Shown piece by piece: positions 25,652 through 34,756 of a stretch of DNA of 64,000 bases; within the stretch, counting starts at the first letter, position 1; each line of letters begins with the position of its first letter. The notes below the pieces were generated by a model. It was given only the letters and a program-made list of their open reading frames with translations, did no database searches and was not told the DNA's origin. Source of the stretch: Nitrospira moscoviensis. Its GTDB lineage: Bacteria; Nitrospirota; Nitrospiria; Nitrospirales; Nitrospiraceae. Position numbers and translations under genes: made by a program. The DNA is taken from assembly GCF_001273775.1 (NCBI RefSeq), contig NZ_CP011801.1, positions 1,714,001 to 1,778,000 of the forward strand, written 5' to 3'.

Positions 25652-26539
25652 GTGATTGTTTCTGCCGTGGATGCAGCGCCGGCGCCGGCCGCGTCACAAG
25701 CCGGTCCGGTGGAATGGTCCTATGAGGGATATTGGGGCCTCGCGGCCCGCCCGTTCGACAATGTACCCGACCCCCGGTTCTACATCCCTTCCGCGCAGCA
25801 TGAAGCGGCCAAGCGGCGGATCCTCTACGGCATCCACGGCCCCAAAGGGATCGTCATGTTGACCGGTGAGATCGGCAGCGGGAAGACGCTCATGACCCGC
25901 GCGCTGGTGCTGAGCTTGCCGCACACGCGGTACGATGTGGGGCTCGTGGCGAATCCGTCGATGCCGGAGGAGGAGTTTCTCGGCGAGATCCTGTTTCAAT
26001 TCGGCATGGCGCCGGGCGGGAGCAAAGCCGAGCAACTGCGCAGGCTCAACGAACGGCTGCTGGCGAATCATCAGCACGGCATCGAGACGATCCTGATCGT
26101 GGACGAGGCCCAGGGGATCCGGCACGATGAGGTCTTCGAGGATCTACGCCTCCTCAGCAATTTTCAATTGAACGACCGATGTTTACTGACGCTGGTGTTG
26201 TTCGGCCAGCCGGAGTTGCGGGAGCGGGTGGCGCGTATCCCGCAACTGGCGCAACGCGTGGCGGTGCACGCGCATCTGCCGCGCTTCACCCGGCCGGAGA
26301 CCAAGGCGTACGTCCGCGGCCGCCTCGTCCTGGCCGGTTCCACGCGGGATATGTTTTCTCCCGGCGCGCTGGCGCAGATCCACGCGCAGACGGGCGGCAT
26401 TTGCCGCCTGATCAATGCGCTCTGCGACGCCTGTCTCGACGCGGGGCGCCGGGCGGGCGCTTCCCGCGTCGGCCGTCGCCTGGTTGGCCGGTTGGGCCAG
26501 GAGCTGCTGTGCGCAGCGCAACACCGAGAAGGGATATGA
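25652..26539 (+). CDS. ExeA/GspA-like AAA ATPase
   Basis: A 295-residue AAA+ ATPase of the ExeA/GspA (MSHA/type II secretion) type. It begins with YWGLAARPFDNVPDPRFYIPSAQHEAAKRRILYG, of which WGL..RPF is the usual family opening. It has Walker A LTGEIGSGKTLMTRAL, Walker B TILIVDEAQGI and a sensor region LLSNFQLNDRCLLTLVLFGQPEL. The peptidoglycan-binding tail of full-length ExeA is absent. The GTG start has GGAGGACACGGAG upstream. Related small ATPases sit in pilus and secretion loci, which supports a surface-motility link for this cluster. Confidence 0.85.
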   Translation: MIVSAVDAAPAPAASQAGPVEWSYEGYWGLAARPFDNVPDPRFYIPSAQHEAAKRRILYGIHGPKGIVMLTGEIGSGKTLMTRALVLSLPHTRYDVGLVANPSMPEEEFLGEILFQFGMAPGGSKAEQLRRLNERLLANHQHGIETILIVDEAQGIRHDEVFEDLRLLSNFQLNDRCLLTLVLFGQPELRERVARIPQLAQRVAVHAHLPRFTRPETKAYVRGRLVLAGSTRDMFSPGALAQIHAQTGGICRLINALCDACLDAGRRAGASRVGRRLVGRLGQELLCAAQHREGI

Positions 26540-26545
26540 TGGGTC

Positions 26546-28627
26546 ATGACTTGGTATCGTGACGCGGAAGCCGAACTGGGCGAAACGGCGGCGGCCGTCC
26601 AACGCCAGCGTCCGCTGCAACTCGAGCGGCTGGAGGTGCTGGCCGCGCGGCTCGTGTCGTCGCTCAGGCAGAACGACGAGTTGGTGGTGGAGGCGCTGTC
26701 CGGTCCTGCGGGCTCGCCGTTGATCACCAATCTCGTCAACGTCGCGATCGTCGGCACCAAAGTCGGCATCGGGCTGGGCTATTACGGCAAGGAGCTGGAA
26801 CACTTGGCGTTGGCCGGCTTGGTTCACGACATCGGATTGTTCGCCGTGCCGCAGTCGATCCTGACGAAGGCGGGGCGGTTGACGCAGGATGAGCGGCTGC
26901 TGATCGAGCAACATCCCGAATTGGGGTATCAAGTCGTCCGCCAGGCCGGCCCGGAGTACGAGTGGCTGGCGCAGGTCGTGCGCCAGGCGCACGAGCGGTC
27001 CAACGGGCAGGGGTACCCGGCCCGGTTGAAGGGCCGGCAGATCGGCGAGATGGCCCAGATCCTGGGCGTCGTGGACGTCTTCGATGCCTTGGTGAGCGAG
27101 CGGCCCTATCGCCGGCGGCTGCTGCCGCACGAAGCCGTCAAGGAATTGTTGGTCAGCGAACGGTCGACGTTCCCCCGCGAAGTGCTGAAGGCGCTGGTCG
27201 AGCAGCTCTCCGTCTATCCGCTGGGGACGACGGTGCGTCTGACGACGGGAGAGGTCGGGACCGTGATCCGCATCAACAGCCGCTATCCGCTTCGCCCGGT
27301 GGTGCGGGTGAACGAAGACGAGGGGGGAGAGCCGTCGGACGGCCGGGACGTCGATTTGAGCCTGACGCCGCTCGTCTCCATCGTCGCCACGCTCAATCCT
27401 CCCGTCGTCGGGCGGGTCCGCTTCGCCGGCGGCGGGATGAAATCGGACGCCGTCTTGTCGGGCTGCAGGGCCTCGGATCATTTCACGTCCTTGCTGGAGA
27501 GCCTCGACGCCATCGCGACGGCGATCCAAGGGGTGGTCGAGACCCGCATTACTTCGCAGGCGGAACCGGCGGCCCGCGCGCAAGAGCCAGCGGACAGCGC
27601 GGGGCCGGCTCCCGAAGATCGCGCCGACCAGCCGTTCCGCAACGAGATCGTCGGCCTGTTCGCGCTGGAAGCGCGCGAATGGTTGGCGCAGATCCAAACG
27701 GCCTTGAAGCAGCTGGGCAACGGAGCGGAAGGTCCGGTGCGCTCCAAACTCTATGGGTTTATCTTGAACGGCGTGACGAACCTCGCCAAGTCGGCGTCCA
27801 CCGTGCAGCTTTTCGAGATCGAGGCGATGGCCTCGAACCTCCTGCCGATCTTGCGGGACGCGGGCCGCGCCCGTGCCGATACGCTGGCGGAGACCCTGCG
27901 GTCGTTCGGAGCGGGCCTCGATCGGATTACCGCCGCGGTGCAGCGTCTCGCCGGACAGGAGTCCGCTGCGGAACCGCCTTCCGCACCGCCTGACCAGATT
28001 GCGGAGCAGCGCGGAGCGGTGGAGCGGACCGAACCGGCGGAGCCCCCTCTGCCGGCGGCGTTGCCTGCTCCGGTTGCGCCGGAACGGATGCCCGCGACAA
28101 TGCCGTTGTTGGACGCGTTGCGCGAACTCCAACAGGCCCGCGCCCGGTCGGTGCAGCCGGCGAGGGACGTGTTGGAAGCGGTCATCCAACGTGCCGAGGA
28201 AAACCAGCCGGCGCCTGAGCGCATCGACGCCGCCGCGATCGAGCGCATCCTGCGCGAGCTGGATGAATTGGACGAAGCCTTTCTGCGCGAGGTGCACGAA
28301 CGAGTGCCGGCAATGACGGAGATGCTGGCCCGGTTGCGCGAGCAGGGCGCGCAGGATTTTGTGACGGCGTCGCAGCTCGATCCGATTCTGGCGCATCTGG
28401 AAGCGCTGCACGAATCGGCCAAGACGATTCAGGCGGCGACGATCACGATGTTCTTGCAAGGAGTGAAATCCTTCCTGACGGTCACGGCTTACAGGAAAGT
28501 GGCGACCTTGCCGCAGCGTCTGGAAGCGGTCGAGGAACGACTGAAGGCCCTCGTGCCGATGGCCGAACAATGGGTCAGCTTGGGACGTATGGAGCGGGCC
28601 GCCATCGAAGAAATCCTTCCTGCTTAA
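26546..28627 (+). CDS. HD-GYP domain protein with C-terminal degenerate Hpt-like region
   Basis: A 693-residue protein. Residues about 60-235 form an HD-GYP phosphodiesterase domain (GLVHDIGLFAVP, EQHPELGYQVV, AHERSNGQGYPARLKG, VVDVFDALVSERPYRR), a fold that breaks cyclic di-GMP. The first metal-binding histidine usually found in THSVNVAIL is asparagine here (ITNLVNVAIV), so activity may be altered. The second half begins at about residue 370 with an Hpt-like helix set (EIVGLFALEAREWLAQIQTAL) without a phospho-histidine (LNGVTNLAKSASTVQLFE). It ends in a helical region shared with the protein at 24689. It starts 6 bases after the ATPase gene. Confidence 0.82.
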   Translation: MTWYRDAEAELGETAAAVQRQRPLQLERLEVLAARLVSSLRQNDELVVEALSGPAGSPLITNLVNVAIVGTKVGIGLGYYGKELEHLALAGLVHDIGLFAVPQSILTKAGRLTQDERLLIEQHPELGYQVVRQAGPEYEWLAQVVRQAHERSNGQGYPARLKGRQIGEMAQILGVVDVFDALVSERPYRRRLLPHEAVKELLVSERSTFPREVLKALVEQLSVYPLGTTVRLTTGEVGTVIRINSRYPLRPVVRVNEDEGGEPSDGRDVDLSLTPLVSIVATLNPPVVGRVRFAGGGMKSDAVLSGCRASDHFTSLLESLDAIATAIQGVVETRITSQAEPAARAQEPADSAGPAPEDRADQPFRNEIVGLFALEAREWLAQIQTALKQLGNGAEGPVRSKLYGFILNGVTNLAKSASTVQLFEIEAMASNLLPILRDAGRARADTLAETLRSFGAGLDRITAAVQRLAGQESAAEPPSAPPDQIAEQRGAVERTEPAEPPLPAALPAPVAPERMPATMPLLDALRELQQARARSVQPARDVLEAVIQRAEENQPAPERIDAAAIERILRELDELDEAFLREVHERVPAMTEMLARLREQGAQDFVTASQLDPILAHLEALHESAKTIQAATITMFLQGVKSFLTVTAYRKVATLPQRLEAVEERLKALVPMAEQWVSLGRMERAAIEEILPA

Positions 28628-29165
28628 TCACAACCGACTCACAACCGGCCGCCGCTCCCAAATGCCTCCCGAATCGGTCTGCTAACCTCTTAATCTATCA
28701 AGAGTGCCCAATAGATTGTGGTGCGTGTTCCGCTGCCGCCGATTCACGCGAACTATTCGATAATGTTGCGCAATCACTGCCCAAGGTTTGGGCATCCTGC
28801 TCGATCTCGCCGCCCGCCATATGGAGAACCGCTCATCCACATGGATATCCACAAGCCGCCCACAGAATTTGTGGACAGGACGGCTTCGGAGCGGAAGCGC
28901 CGAAATGGAAATTCGCTTGAGCGATGAGGACGAAGGCGATTCGATCGGCGATCGGTCTCTCGCACAGCGGCGAACCATCGTCGCCGTCACGAAACCGCAG
29001 GCTTGAAGAAGTCGATCGATCGACTGCACGCGCAACGCGGCTCGGTGAGACGCGATCGTTTGCGGGCGGTTGGAAGGGGCGTGACCCGTGCGACAAACCG
29101 GCGGATAGACGATTGACCGACGGCGCCGGGACAATGCGGCAATCTGTCCGTTCATTGTTGTACGA
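28628..29165. other. Long gene-free stretch
   Basis: I see no protein-like frame or RNA gene here. It holds a short perfect inverted repeat GCCCAA-GGT-TTGGGC (28779-28793). It also holds a cluster of DnaA-box-like 9-mers: TCATCCACA at 28833-28841 and ATATCCACA at 28845-28853 on +, and TGTGGACAG near 28871 on the opposite strand. The rest is unremarkable. A terminator for the preceding operon was not recognised. Confidence 0.45.
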
Positions 29166-29193
29166 TTGCGGTCCTGATCGGGATCGTTATAAT
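29166..29193 (+). promoter_or_regulatory. Sigma-70-like promoter
   Basis: A perfect TATAAT (29188-29193) is preceded by TTGCGG (29166-29171) at a 16-base spacing. Transcription would start near 29200, about 40 bases before the start of the membrane-protein gene at 29241. Confidence 0.6.
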
Positions 29194-29240
29194 GCGCCCC
29201 GGTCACATCAGTTCATTCCATTCAGATCGTGGAGAGGGCC

Positions 29241-29762
29241 ATGCCGAAGCTCGTCACCGTGCGCCGGCCGGAGGAAACCAGAAGCCAGGCGCAGGAGTAC
29301 GTCAAATCGTACATCCTGTTTCCGTCCGGGGTGGTGGGATTGATTTGTCTGGTCGGAGGCGTAGGCGGATTGGGGTATCAGCTGATCGCGGCCGACAGCT
29401 ACACGTGGGACACGTTCTACCAAAGCTCCGGGCTTGTCGTCTTGGGCGTGCTGCTCGGCGTCGCGCAGACGCGGTACCAACAGTATCTGTACCGGCAGTT
29501 CCCGGAGGTGTTCGCGGCCCGATGGCGCATGGCCTCCGCCAGGTATGGGAGCAAAACGAAAAAGGAGACGCAGCCGGCGAAGATCGGCCATCCCGGTCGC
29601 CGCTTCGTGGCGCCGGCCTATGTGGCAGGGATCGTCCTGTTGCTCGGCGGCGCGATCGCGGCGGCGGTCTATGGAGAGGTGGGTCCCGTCCCGGCGTTGC
29701 TCATGCCGTGGGCCGGATTCTACTGGGCGCGCCTGTTTTTCTGGCGCAAAGTCGTGCAGTAA
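29241..29762 (+). CDS. Hypothetical inner-membrane protein with four helices
   Basis: A 173-residue protein of unknown function. Two hydrophobic segments (about residues 27-50 and 63-80) and two more (about 126-147 and 150-165) suggest a four-helix membrane protein with a basic cytoplasmic loop (YGSKTKKETQ) in the middle. ATG 29241 is preceded by GGAGAGGG; a GTG at 29229 is in frame. It faces the lpxD operon tail to tail. I do not recognise a family. Confidence 0.65.
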   Translation: MPKLVTVRRPEETRSQAQEYVKSYILFPSGVVGLICLVGGVGGLGYQLIAADSYTWDTFYQSSGLVVLGVLLGVAQTRYQQYLYRQFPEVFAARWRMASARYGSKTKKETQPAKIGHPGRRFVAPAYVAGIVLLLGGAIAAAVYGEVGPVPALLMPWAGFYWARLFFWRKVVQ

Positions 29763-29779
29763 CGGCCGGCGCACAGTAC

Positions 29780-30871
29780 TTATTTTTTGCCGCGCCGTTT
29801 CTTGTCGCCGGTTTTTGCCGCCTCGCGCGGACGGCCTTCCAGCGCCGCCACCCGCTGCTCCAGATTCCTGACGAGTTGTCGCAGTTCCGGTAACCGCGGG
29901 ATCACCGCCTGCGCCTTCATCCATGTTTCGTGCGGCATCACCGGCGCCCCCGACACGATTTGGTTCCGTTCCAGGCTCCGATTCACACCCGTGCGCGCGG
30001 CGATCATGACTTGGTCGCCCACGTGCAGATGGTCGCCGAGTCCCGCCTGTCCGCCGATCATGACGTGATGGCCCACCGTCGTGCTGCCTGCGATGCCGAC
30101 CTGCGCGACGAGGATCGAATCTTCGCCGATCGACACGTTGTGGGCGATCTGCACCAGATTGTCGATCTTCGTGCCGCGTTTGATGATCGTATCGCCGAGC
30201 GTCGCCCGGTCGATCGTGACGTTGGCGCCGATCTCCACGTCGTCTTCGATGACGACCCCGCCGAGTTGGGGAATTTTATGATGCCGGCCCTCATGCTGCA
30301 CGTAGCCGAACCCGTCCGCGCCGATCACCGTGCCGCTGTGAACGATGACCCGCGCGCCGAGCGAGCAGCCTTCCCGCACGACGACGTTCGGGTACAGCAC
30401 CGCGTCGTCTCCGATGGCGCAATCCGCGCCGACGAACACGCCGGGATAGAGCGTGACCCGATTGCCGATCGTCGCTCGATCTCCGAGCGTCACGAAGGGC
30501 CAGATGGACGGGTCGCTGCCGATGCGGACGCCCGCTCCCTGCGAGACCTCCGGGGCGATGCCGCGCGGAGCCGGTGTGGCGACGAAAAAGTGTTGCGCGA
30601 CCTGCGCAAAAGCGAGGAGCGGATGGTTCACGACGATTTGAGGAATGGCCAGCTCGGGATAGCGGCGATGGACCAGCAGGGCTCCGGCGCGCAGGTTCTG
30701 AGGCGACTTGAGCGCTTTGTCGCCGGCGATGAAACACAGAGCCGACGGAGTGGCCTCCTGCAGCCCCGCGAGCGACGTGATGGTCGCGCCCGGGTCGCCA
30801 TGAAGCTCGCCGCCGACCAGCGAGTGGATCTGGGAGAGGGTGACCGGCGCAGCGGAACGGGGAATGGCCAT
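29780..30871 (-). CDS. lpxD: UDP-3-O-acylglucosamine N-acyltransferase LpxD
   Basis: LpxD adds the second hydroxyacyl chain in lipid A synthesis, taking it from acyl carrier protein. The N-terminal uridine-binding domain ([19 protein letters not shown]) is followed by left-handed beta-helix hexapeptide repeats ([78 protein letters not shown]), the usual family blocks. The 363-residue length is typical. The last 15 residues are strongly basic ([13 protein letters not shown]), a feature shared with the ACP encoded just upstream. It is the last gene of the lptF-lptG-fabF-acpP-lpxD operon. Confidence 0.93.
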   Translation of the reverse strand: MAIPRSAAPVTLSQIHSLVGGELHGDPGATITSLAGLQEATPSALCFIAGDKALKSPQNLRAGALLVHRRYPELAIPQIVVNHPLLAFAQVAQHFFVATPAPRGIAPEVSQGAGVRIGSDPSIWPFVTLGDRATIGNRVTLYPGVFVGADCAIGDDAVLYPNVVVREGCSLGARVIVHSGTVIGADGFGYVQHEGRHHKIPQLGGVVIEDDVEIGANVTIDRATLGDTIIKRGTKIDNLVQIAHNVSIGEDSILVAQVGIAGSTTVGHHVMIGGQAGLGDHLHVGDQVMIAARTGVNRSLERNQIVSGAPVMPHETWMKAQAVIPRLPELRQLVRNLEQRVAALEGRPREAAKTGDKKRRGKK

Positions 30872-30877
30872 CGCGCG

Positions 30878-31192
30878 TTATCGCTTCTTCTTCCGAGGCT
30901 TGGGTTTGGCGGTTGCCGGCTTGGCTGCGCGGACTTTCGCCGGTTCGGCGGGCGTCAGCCGTCCCTCGACGTACGCGGCGACGGAGCCGACCGTCGTGAG
31001 GGCGGTCAAGTCCTGGTCGGGGATTTGGATGTTGAACGTTTCTTCGATCTTGTACAGCAGCTCGATGACCGCCATGGAATCGAGGCCCAGATCGTCGCGT
31101 AAATGATGCTCCTCGGTGATCGAGGCGGCGTCGCGCTTCAAATACTCGGCGAGCGCCTGGATGATCTTGGAGACGATGGCGCGATGCGTCAT
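30878..31192 (-). CDS. acpP: Acyl carrier protein with basic C-terminal tail
   Basis: The phosphopantetheine attachment site is S39 in LRDDLGLDSMAVIELLYKIEE, and the four-helix ACP fold covers about residues 1-80. The protein is 104 residues because of an extra tail rich in A, K, P and R ending in PKPRKKKR, absent from housekeeping ACPs of about 78 residues. It lies between fabF and lpxD, 6 bases before the latter, so it may be a dedicated carrier delivering acyl chains to LpxD. That role is inference. Confidence 0.88.
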   Translation of the reverse strand: MTHRAIVSKIIQALAEYLKRDAASITEEHHLRDDLGLDSMAVIELLYKIEETFNIQIPDQDLTALTTVGSVAAYVEGRLTPAEPAKVRAAKPATAKPKPRKKKR

Positions 31193-31229
31193 GGCATTAG
31201 TCCTCGTCGCAACACATGATGCGAATTTC

Positions 31230-32486
31230 TCACGCCGCGAACTTTTTCAGGACCACGGCGGCGTTGTTGCTGCCGAACCCGAACGCGTTCAAGAGGGCGG
31301 CGCGGATTGTGCGCTCCTGGACCGATCGGCTGATCCCCGCCAATCGGCAGGCCGGGTCGGGATGGTCGTAATTGGCCGTCGGATGGATCTGTCCCGTGTG
31401 GATGGCGAGGGAGGTGGCGACGGCGCCGAGCGCTCCGGCCGCGCCGAGCGTATGGCCGATGAGGGACTTCGTCGCATTGACGGCGATCTTGTCCGCGTGG
31501 CCTTTGAAGAGCTGTCGCACGGCCTTGGCTTCCACGGCGTCGCCGATGGTGGTCGACGTCGCGTGGGCGTTGATGTAGTCCACCTGAGCGGCGGCGATGC
31601 CGGCGCTGTCCAGCGCGAGCTTCATCGTCATGGCGACCTCCGCTCCGTCTTCCCGAGGAATCACCATATGATAGGCCTCGCTCGTGGCGGCATAGCCGGC
31701 CAGCTCGGCGTAGATGCGGGCGTTGCGTTTCCTGGCGTGGGCCAACGATTCCACGATCAGCGCGCCGGCGCCTTCACCCATCACGAAGCCGTCGCGGCCC
31801 TGATCGAAGGGACGCGAGGCTTTGTCCGGGTGATCGTTGTATTTGCTGGAGAGCGCCCGCAGCGAGCAAAAGCCGGCGAAAACCAGCGGCGTAATGCTGG
31901 CGTCCGCGCCGACCGTGATCACGACGTCCGCCTGGCCGCTGCGGATGCACTGGAGCGCCTGACCCAGCGCATGCGCGCTGGACGAGCAGGCCGTGGAAAT
32001 GGTCAGGTTCGGGCCCTTCGCCCCGGAGGCCATCGCCACGATGCCGGAGGCGCTGTTCAGCGTGATCACGGGAATGAAATTGGGGTGAACGCGATGCGGC
32101 TTCTGCTGCTGATACAGCTGCGTGATTTCCCGCTCGCCCATCACCATGCCGCCCATGCCGGCCCCGACGATCACCCCGACCCGGTGCGGGGCTTCTTTCG
32201 CCATCACGAGATCCGCATCGGTCAGGGCTTCTTTCGTCGCGACGAGCGCGAATTGCGCGTACCGGTCCACGCGGTCGGCTTGCTGTGACGGCAAATATCG
32301 CTCGGGCGAAAAATTACGGACCTGGCCCGCCACCTTGGAACGATAGCCGTCCATCGGAAAGGGATCGAAGGACTCGATTGCCGTGACGCCGGAGCGGCCG
32401 GCCAACGCGGCTTTCCAGAATTCGCTCACGCCGATGCCGATCGGCGACACGACGCCGAGGCCGGTGATGACGACGCGGGTGGACAA
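31230..32486 (-). CDS. fabF: Beta-ketoacyl-ACP synthase II (FabF)
   Basis: A 418-residue elongating condensing enzyme. The catalytic triad is visible as C167 (TISTACSSSAHALG), H308 (YINAHATSTTIGD) and H345 (SLIGHTLGAAGAL). The N terminus VVITGLGVVSPIGIG and the end LLNAFGFGSNNAAVVLKKF are family-typical. In this operon it may extend chains on the neighbouring unusual ACP for lipid A rather than for bulk phospholipid, or it may be the housekeeping enzyme. The sequence alone does not decide. Confidence 0.93.
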   Translation of the reverse strand: MSTRVVITGLGVVSPIGIGVSEFWKAALAGRSGVTAIESFDPFPMDGYRSKVAGQVRNFSPERYLPSQQADRVDRYAQFALVATKEALTDADLVMAKEAPHRVGVIVGAGMGGMVMGEREITQLYQQQKPHRVHPNFIPVITLNSASGIVAMASGAKGPNLTISTACSSSAHALGQALQCIRSGQADVVITVGADASITPLVFAGFCSLRALSSKYNDHPDKASRPFDQGRDGFVMGEGAGALIVESLAHARKRNARIYAELAGYAATSEAYHMVIPREDGAEVAMTMKLALDSAGIAAAQVDYINAHATSTTIGDAVEAKAVRQLFKGHADKIAVNATKSLIGHTLGAAGALGAVATSLAIHTGQIHPTANYDHPDPACRLAGISRSVQERTIRAALLNAFGFGSNNAAVVLKKFAA

Positions 32487-32569
32487 AACAGCTCCTTCCT
32501 CCGAATAGCTCGTGCCTCTACTTACCGGAAGGTGTGCACGCAGTCAACCGGCGGATTCAATGCAGCGGC

Positions 32570-33661
32570 TCAATAGCGGACTTTCAGCAGCAGATAGAGG
32601 CCGAAGCTCGCGAACAGGAGATTCGCCATCCATCCGGCCAGCATCGGCGCGAGCACGCCGCCGCGTCCCAGCGCAATGGCGATGGAATGGGTGGTCCAGT
32701 AGCAAAATCCCACGATGAAGGCCTGGCCGATGCCCATCGCCATGCTGCCGCCGCGGACGCCGCTCCGCCGCAAGCTCAGCGCGATGCCGACGATGACCAT
32801 GATGACCGTCACGAAGGGAAAGGCGAGCCGGCCATAGTAATCCGTCAGCAGGCGCGTGAACGAGAACCCTTCCTCCCGGAAGCGGGCGACGTAGTTGCGG
32901 ATCTCGCGGAAGGTCATCGTCTCCGTGTCGCCCGACAACGAGCCGGCGAAGTCGTCCGGAATGAGCGGGATGTCGACCGGCTGTTCGGCGAAGGCGATGA
33001 GATCCACCGTGCCGTCGGGCCGGAACCGCCGCTGGTGGCCGTTCATCAGGATCCAGCCGTGCGGCGTATAGCGGGCCTGGTCCGCTTCGGTCATGCGATC
33101 CAGCCGGAATCCGCGACCGAAGTGGAAGAGCCGCACGCCGCGGATCGTCGCGCCGCCCCGGTCCACCTGGTCGACCTGCATCAGCGCCTCGGCGCCGATC
33201 CGGGCCCAGGGCTGCGACGCCTTGACCGTCAAGGGCAGGGCCTTCTTCTCGATCTGAATGAGCCGGATCGCTTCGGCCTGTTCCGAGGCGAGCGGAATGA
33301 TCGTGGAGCTGAACGACAAGAGGATCAAGGCGATGCCGACGGCGAAGACGACAAAGGGCGAGCTGATCCAGGGCAGACTGATGCCGCAGCTGCGCATGGC
33401 GGTGATCTCATTGCTGCGCGAGAGGAGGCCGAGCGTCAGCAGGGTCGCCATGAGGATCGCCAGCGGGGCGATTTGAAACGAAATGGCCGGCACCTTCAAG
33501 GCGAAGTACAGGAGCAGCGGCGCCCAGCTCACGTCGTACCGGAGGAACCGGCGGATCTTTTCGAAGAAATCGATCACCAGATAAATCGTGAGCAGCCCCG
33601 CGAAACACATCAGGAAAATCTTGGCGTACTCGCGGAAGATGTAGCGGAAGAGGATGGTCAT
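32570..33661 (-). CDS. lptG: LPS export permease LptG
   Basis: One of the two membrane halves of the LptB2FG transporter that lifts lipopolysaccharide out of the inner membrane. The 363-residue protein has the YjgP/YjgQ layout: YIFREYAKIFLMCFAGLLTIYLVIDFFEK as the first helix and more helices near residues 60-115, then a periplasmic beta domain of about 150 residues, and three C-terminal helices from about 275. It overlaps in function with lptF, which starts the operon and ends 3 bases upstream. Assignment of G versus F is by order and by the IDFFEKIRRFL motif of LptG. Confidence 0.88.
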   Translation of the reverse strand: MTILFRYIFREYAKIFLMCFAGLLTIYLVIDFFEKIRRFLRYDVSWAPLLLYFALKVPAISFQIAPLAILMATLLTLGLLSRSNEITAMRSCGISLPWISSPFVVFAVGIALILLSFSSTIIPLASEQAEAIRLIQIEKKALPLTVKASQPWARIGAEALMQVDQVDRGGATIRGVRLFHFGRGFRLDRMTEADQARYTPHGWILMNGHQRRFRPDGTVDLIAFAEQPVDIPLIPDDFAGSLSGDTETMTFREIRNYVARFREEGFSFTRLLTDYYGRLAFPFVTVIMVIVGIALSLRRSGVRGGSMAMGIGQAFIVGFCYWTTHSIAIALGRGGVLAPMLAGWMANLLFASFGLYLLLKVRY

Positions 33662-33664
33662 AGC

Positions 33665-34756
33665 TTATTGCCGGCTCATCTTGAGAAACCAAAGAACGGT
33701 AATCACCACGAAGATGCCGTTCGGCAGCCAGGCGCCCGCAAACGGCGGGATCACGCCGGTGGTCACCAGGAATTCACAGGCCACGTTGAAGACATAATAA
33801 ATCACGACGATCAGGACGCCGACCGCGAATCCGCCGATGCGGCCGGAGCGTTTCGAGACGATCCCGACCGGCACGCCCAGCAGGCAGAAGACCAGCGAGG
33901 CCGTGGGAAAGGCCAGGTCCTTGTAATACTCCATCAGCCGGCGCAGCGCGGTCGGGTCCGTGCCTTGCGACTGCCGCAGCTGCGCCATGATGGCCTCGTA
34001 CGTGGGCCGCTCTTCCGCCGTGGCGTAGCCGCTTTGATTCAGATTCAACTTGAGATCGTAGCTGGTGAAGGCGATCTGCTGGTACTGGTCGATCTGGTCC
34101 GGCTTGCTGTGGATCACGCCGTTGAGCAGCCGCAGCGCCACCTGGTCGTTGGCCTGGTCCATGAGTACCTGATAGCGCTCGGCGACGATTACCCGCGGCT
34201 CCTCCGCCGAGCGCTCGTCGGAGACGAAGATCCCCTTCGCGGTCCGGCCGTCGGCGCTGTCATGCACGTAGATCATCATTTTGGGGATCGGCTCGTTGAA
34301 CGTGCCGCGCTCGAGCGCCAGCACGAGCTGGTCGCGCAGCAGATTCAAGGCCACCTTTTTCAGGTTCAAGGAGCTCCAGGGCTGCCCCCACTGGGACAGC
34401 AGCAGCGTGAGGCCGAACACCGACAGGGCAAAGAGGAGCACCGGCCGCGAGAGACGGAAGAGACTCAGCCCGGCCGCCCGCATGGCGACCAATTCCTTAT
34501 CGAACGACAAGCGGCCGAAGGCGGTGATCGAAGCGATGATGCCGGCGATGGGGAGGGTCAGCACCAGAAACGAGGGGAGGAGGATCGAGAAGACTTTCAA
34601 GACCGACCAGAACCCGACGCCTTTGGACACCAGCAGCTCGACCAGCCGCAGGAGCTCCCTCGTCAGCATGACGAAGCAGAGAGCGCCGAGACTCAGCCCG
34701 AACGGGGAGAGCAACTCGGTGAAGATATAACGATCGAGCAGGGTTCGCAGGATCAC
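33665..34756 (-). CDS. lptF: LPS export permease LptF
   Basis: The partner of LptG, 363 residues when started at the GTG complementary to 34754-34756 (ILRTLLDRYIFTELLSPFGLSL). A TTG at 34816 would add 20 residues that are not family-like. The typical blocks are LTRELLRLVELLVSKGVGFWSVLKVFSILLPSFLVLTLPIA, then a periplasmic domain (ERYQVLMDQANDQVALRLLNG) and a C-terminal SLVFCLLGVPVGIVSKRSGRIGGFAVGV. The gene starts a minus-strand operon divergent from the cold-shock gene; no clear promoter was recognised. Confidence 0.88.
   Translation of the reverse strand: MILRTLLDRYIFTELLSPFGLSLGALCFVMLTRELLRLVELLVSKGVGFWSVLKVFSILLPSFLVLTLPIAGIIASITAFGRLSFDKELVAMRAAGLSLFRLSRPVLLFALSVFGLTLLLSQWGQPWSSLNLKKVALNLLRDQLVLALERGTFNEPIPKMMIYVHDSADGRTAKGIFVSDERSAEEPRVIVAERYQVLMDQANDQVALRLLNGVIHSKPDQIDQYQQIAFTSYDLKLNLNQSGYATAEERPTYEAIMAQLRQSQGTDPTALRRLMEYYKDLAFPTASLVFCLLGVPVGIVSKRSGRIGGFAVGVLIVVIYYVFNVACEFLVTTGVIPPFAGAWLPNGIFVVITVLWFLKMSRQ

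Noticed and set aside
26183..28570. 795-codon open frame on - opposite the HD-GYP gene
   Set aside because: Antisense shadow; no domain, and the + strand protein has recognisable motifs.
28833..28879. Chromosomal origin
   Set aside because: Only three imperfect DnaA-like boxes, no clear AT-rich unwinding region and no dnaA/dnaN or other origin-linked genes in the window.
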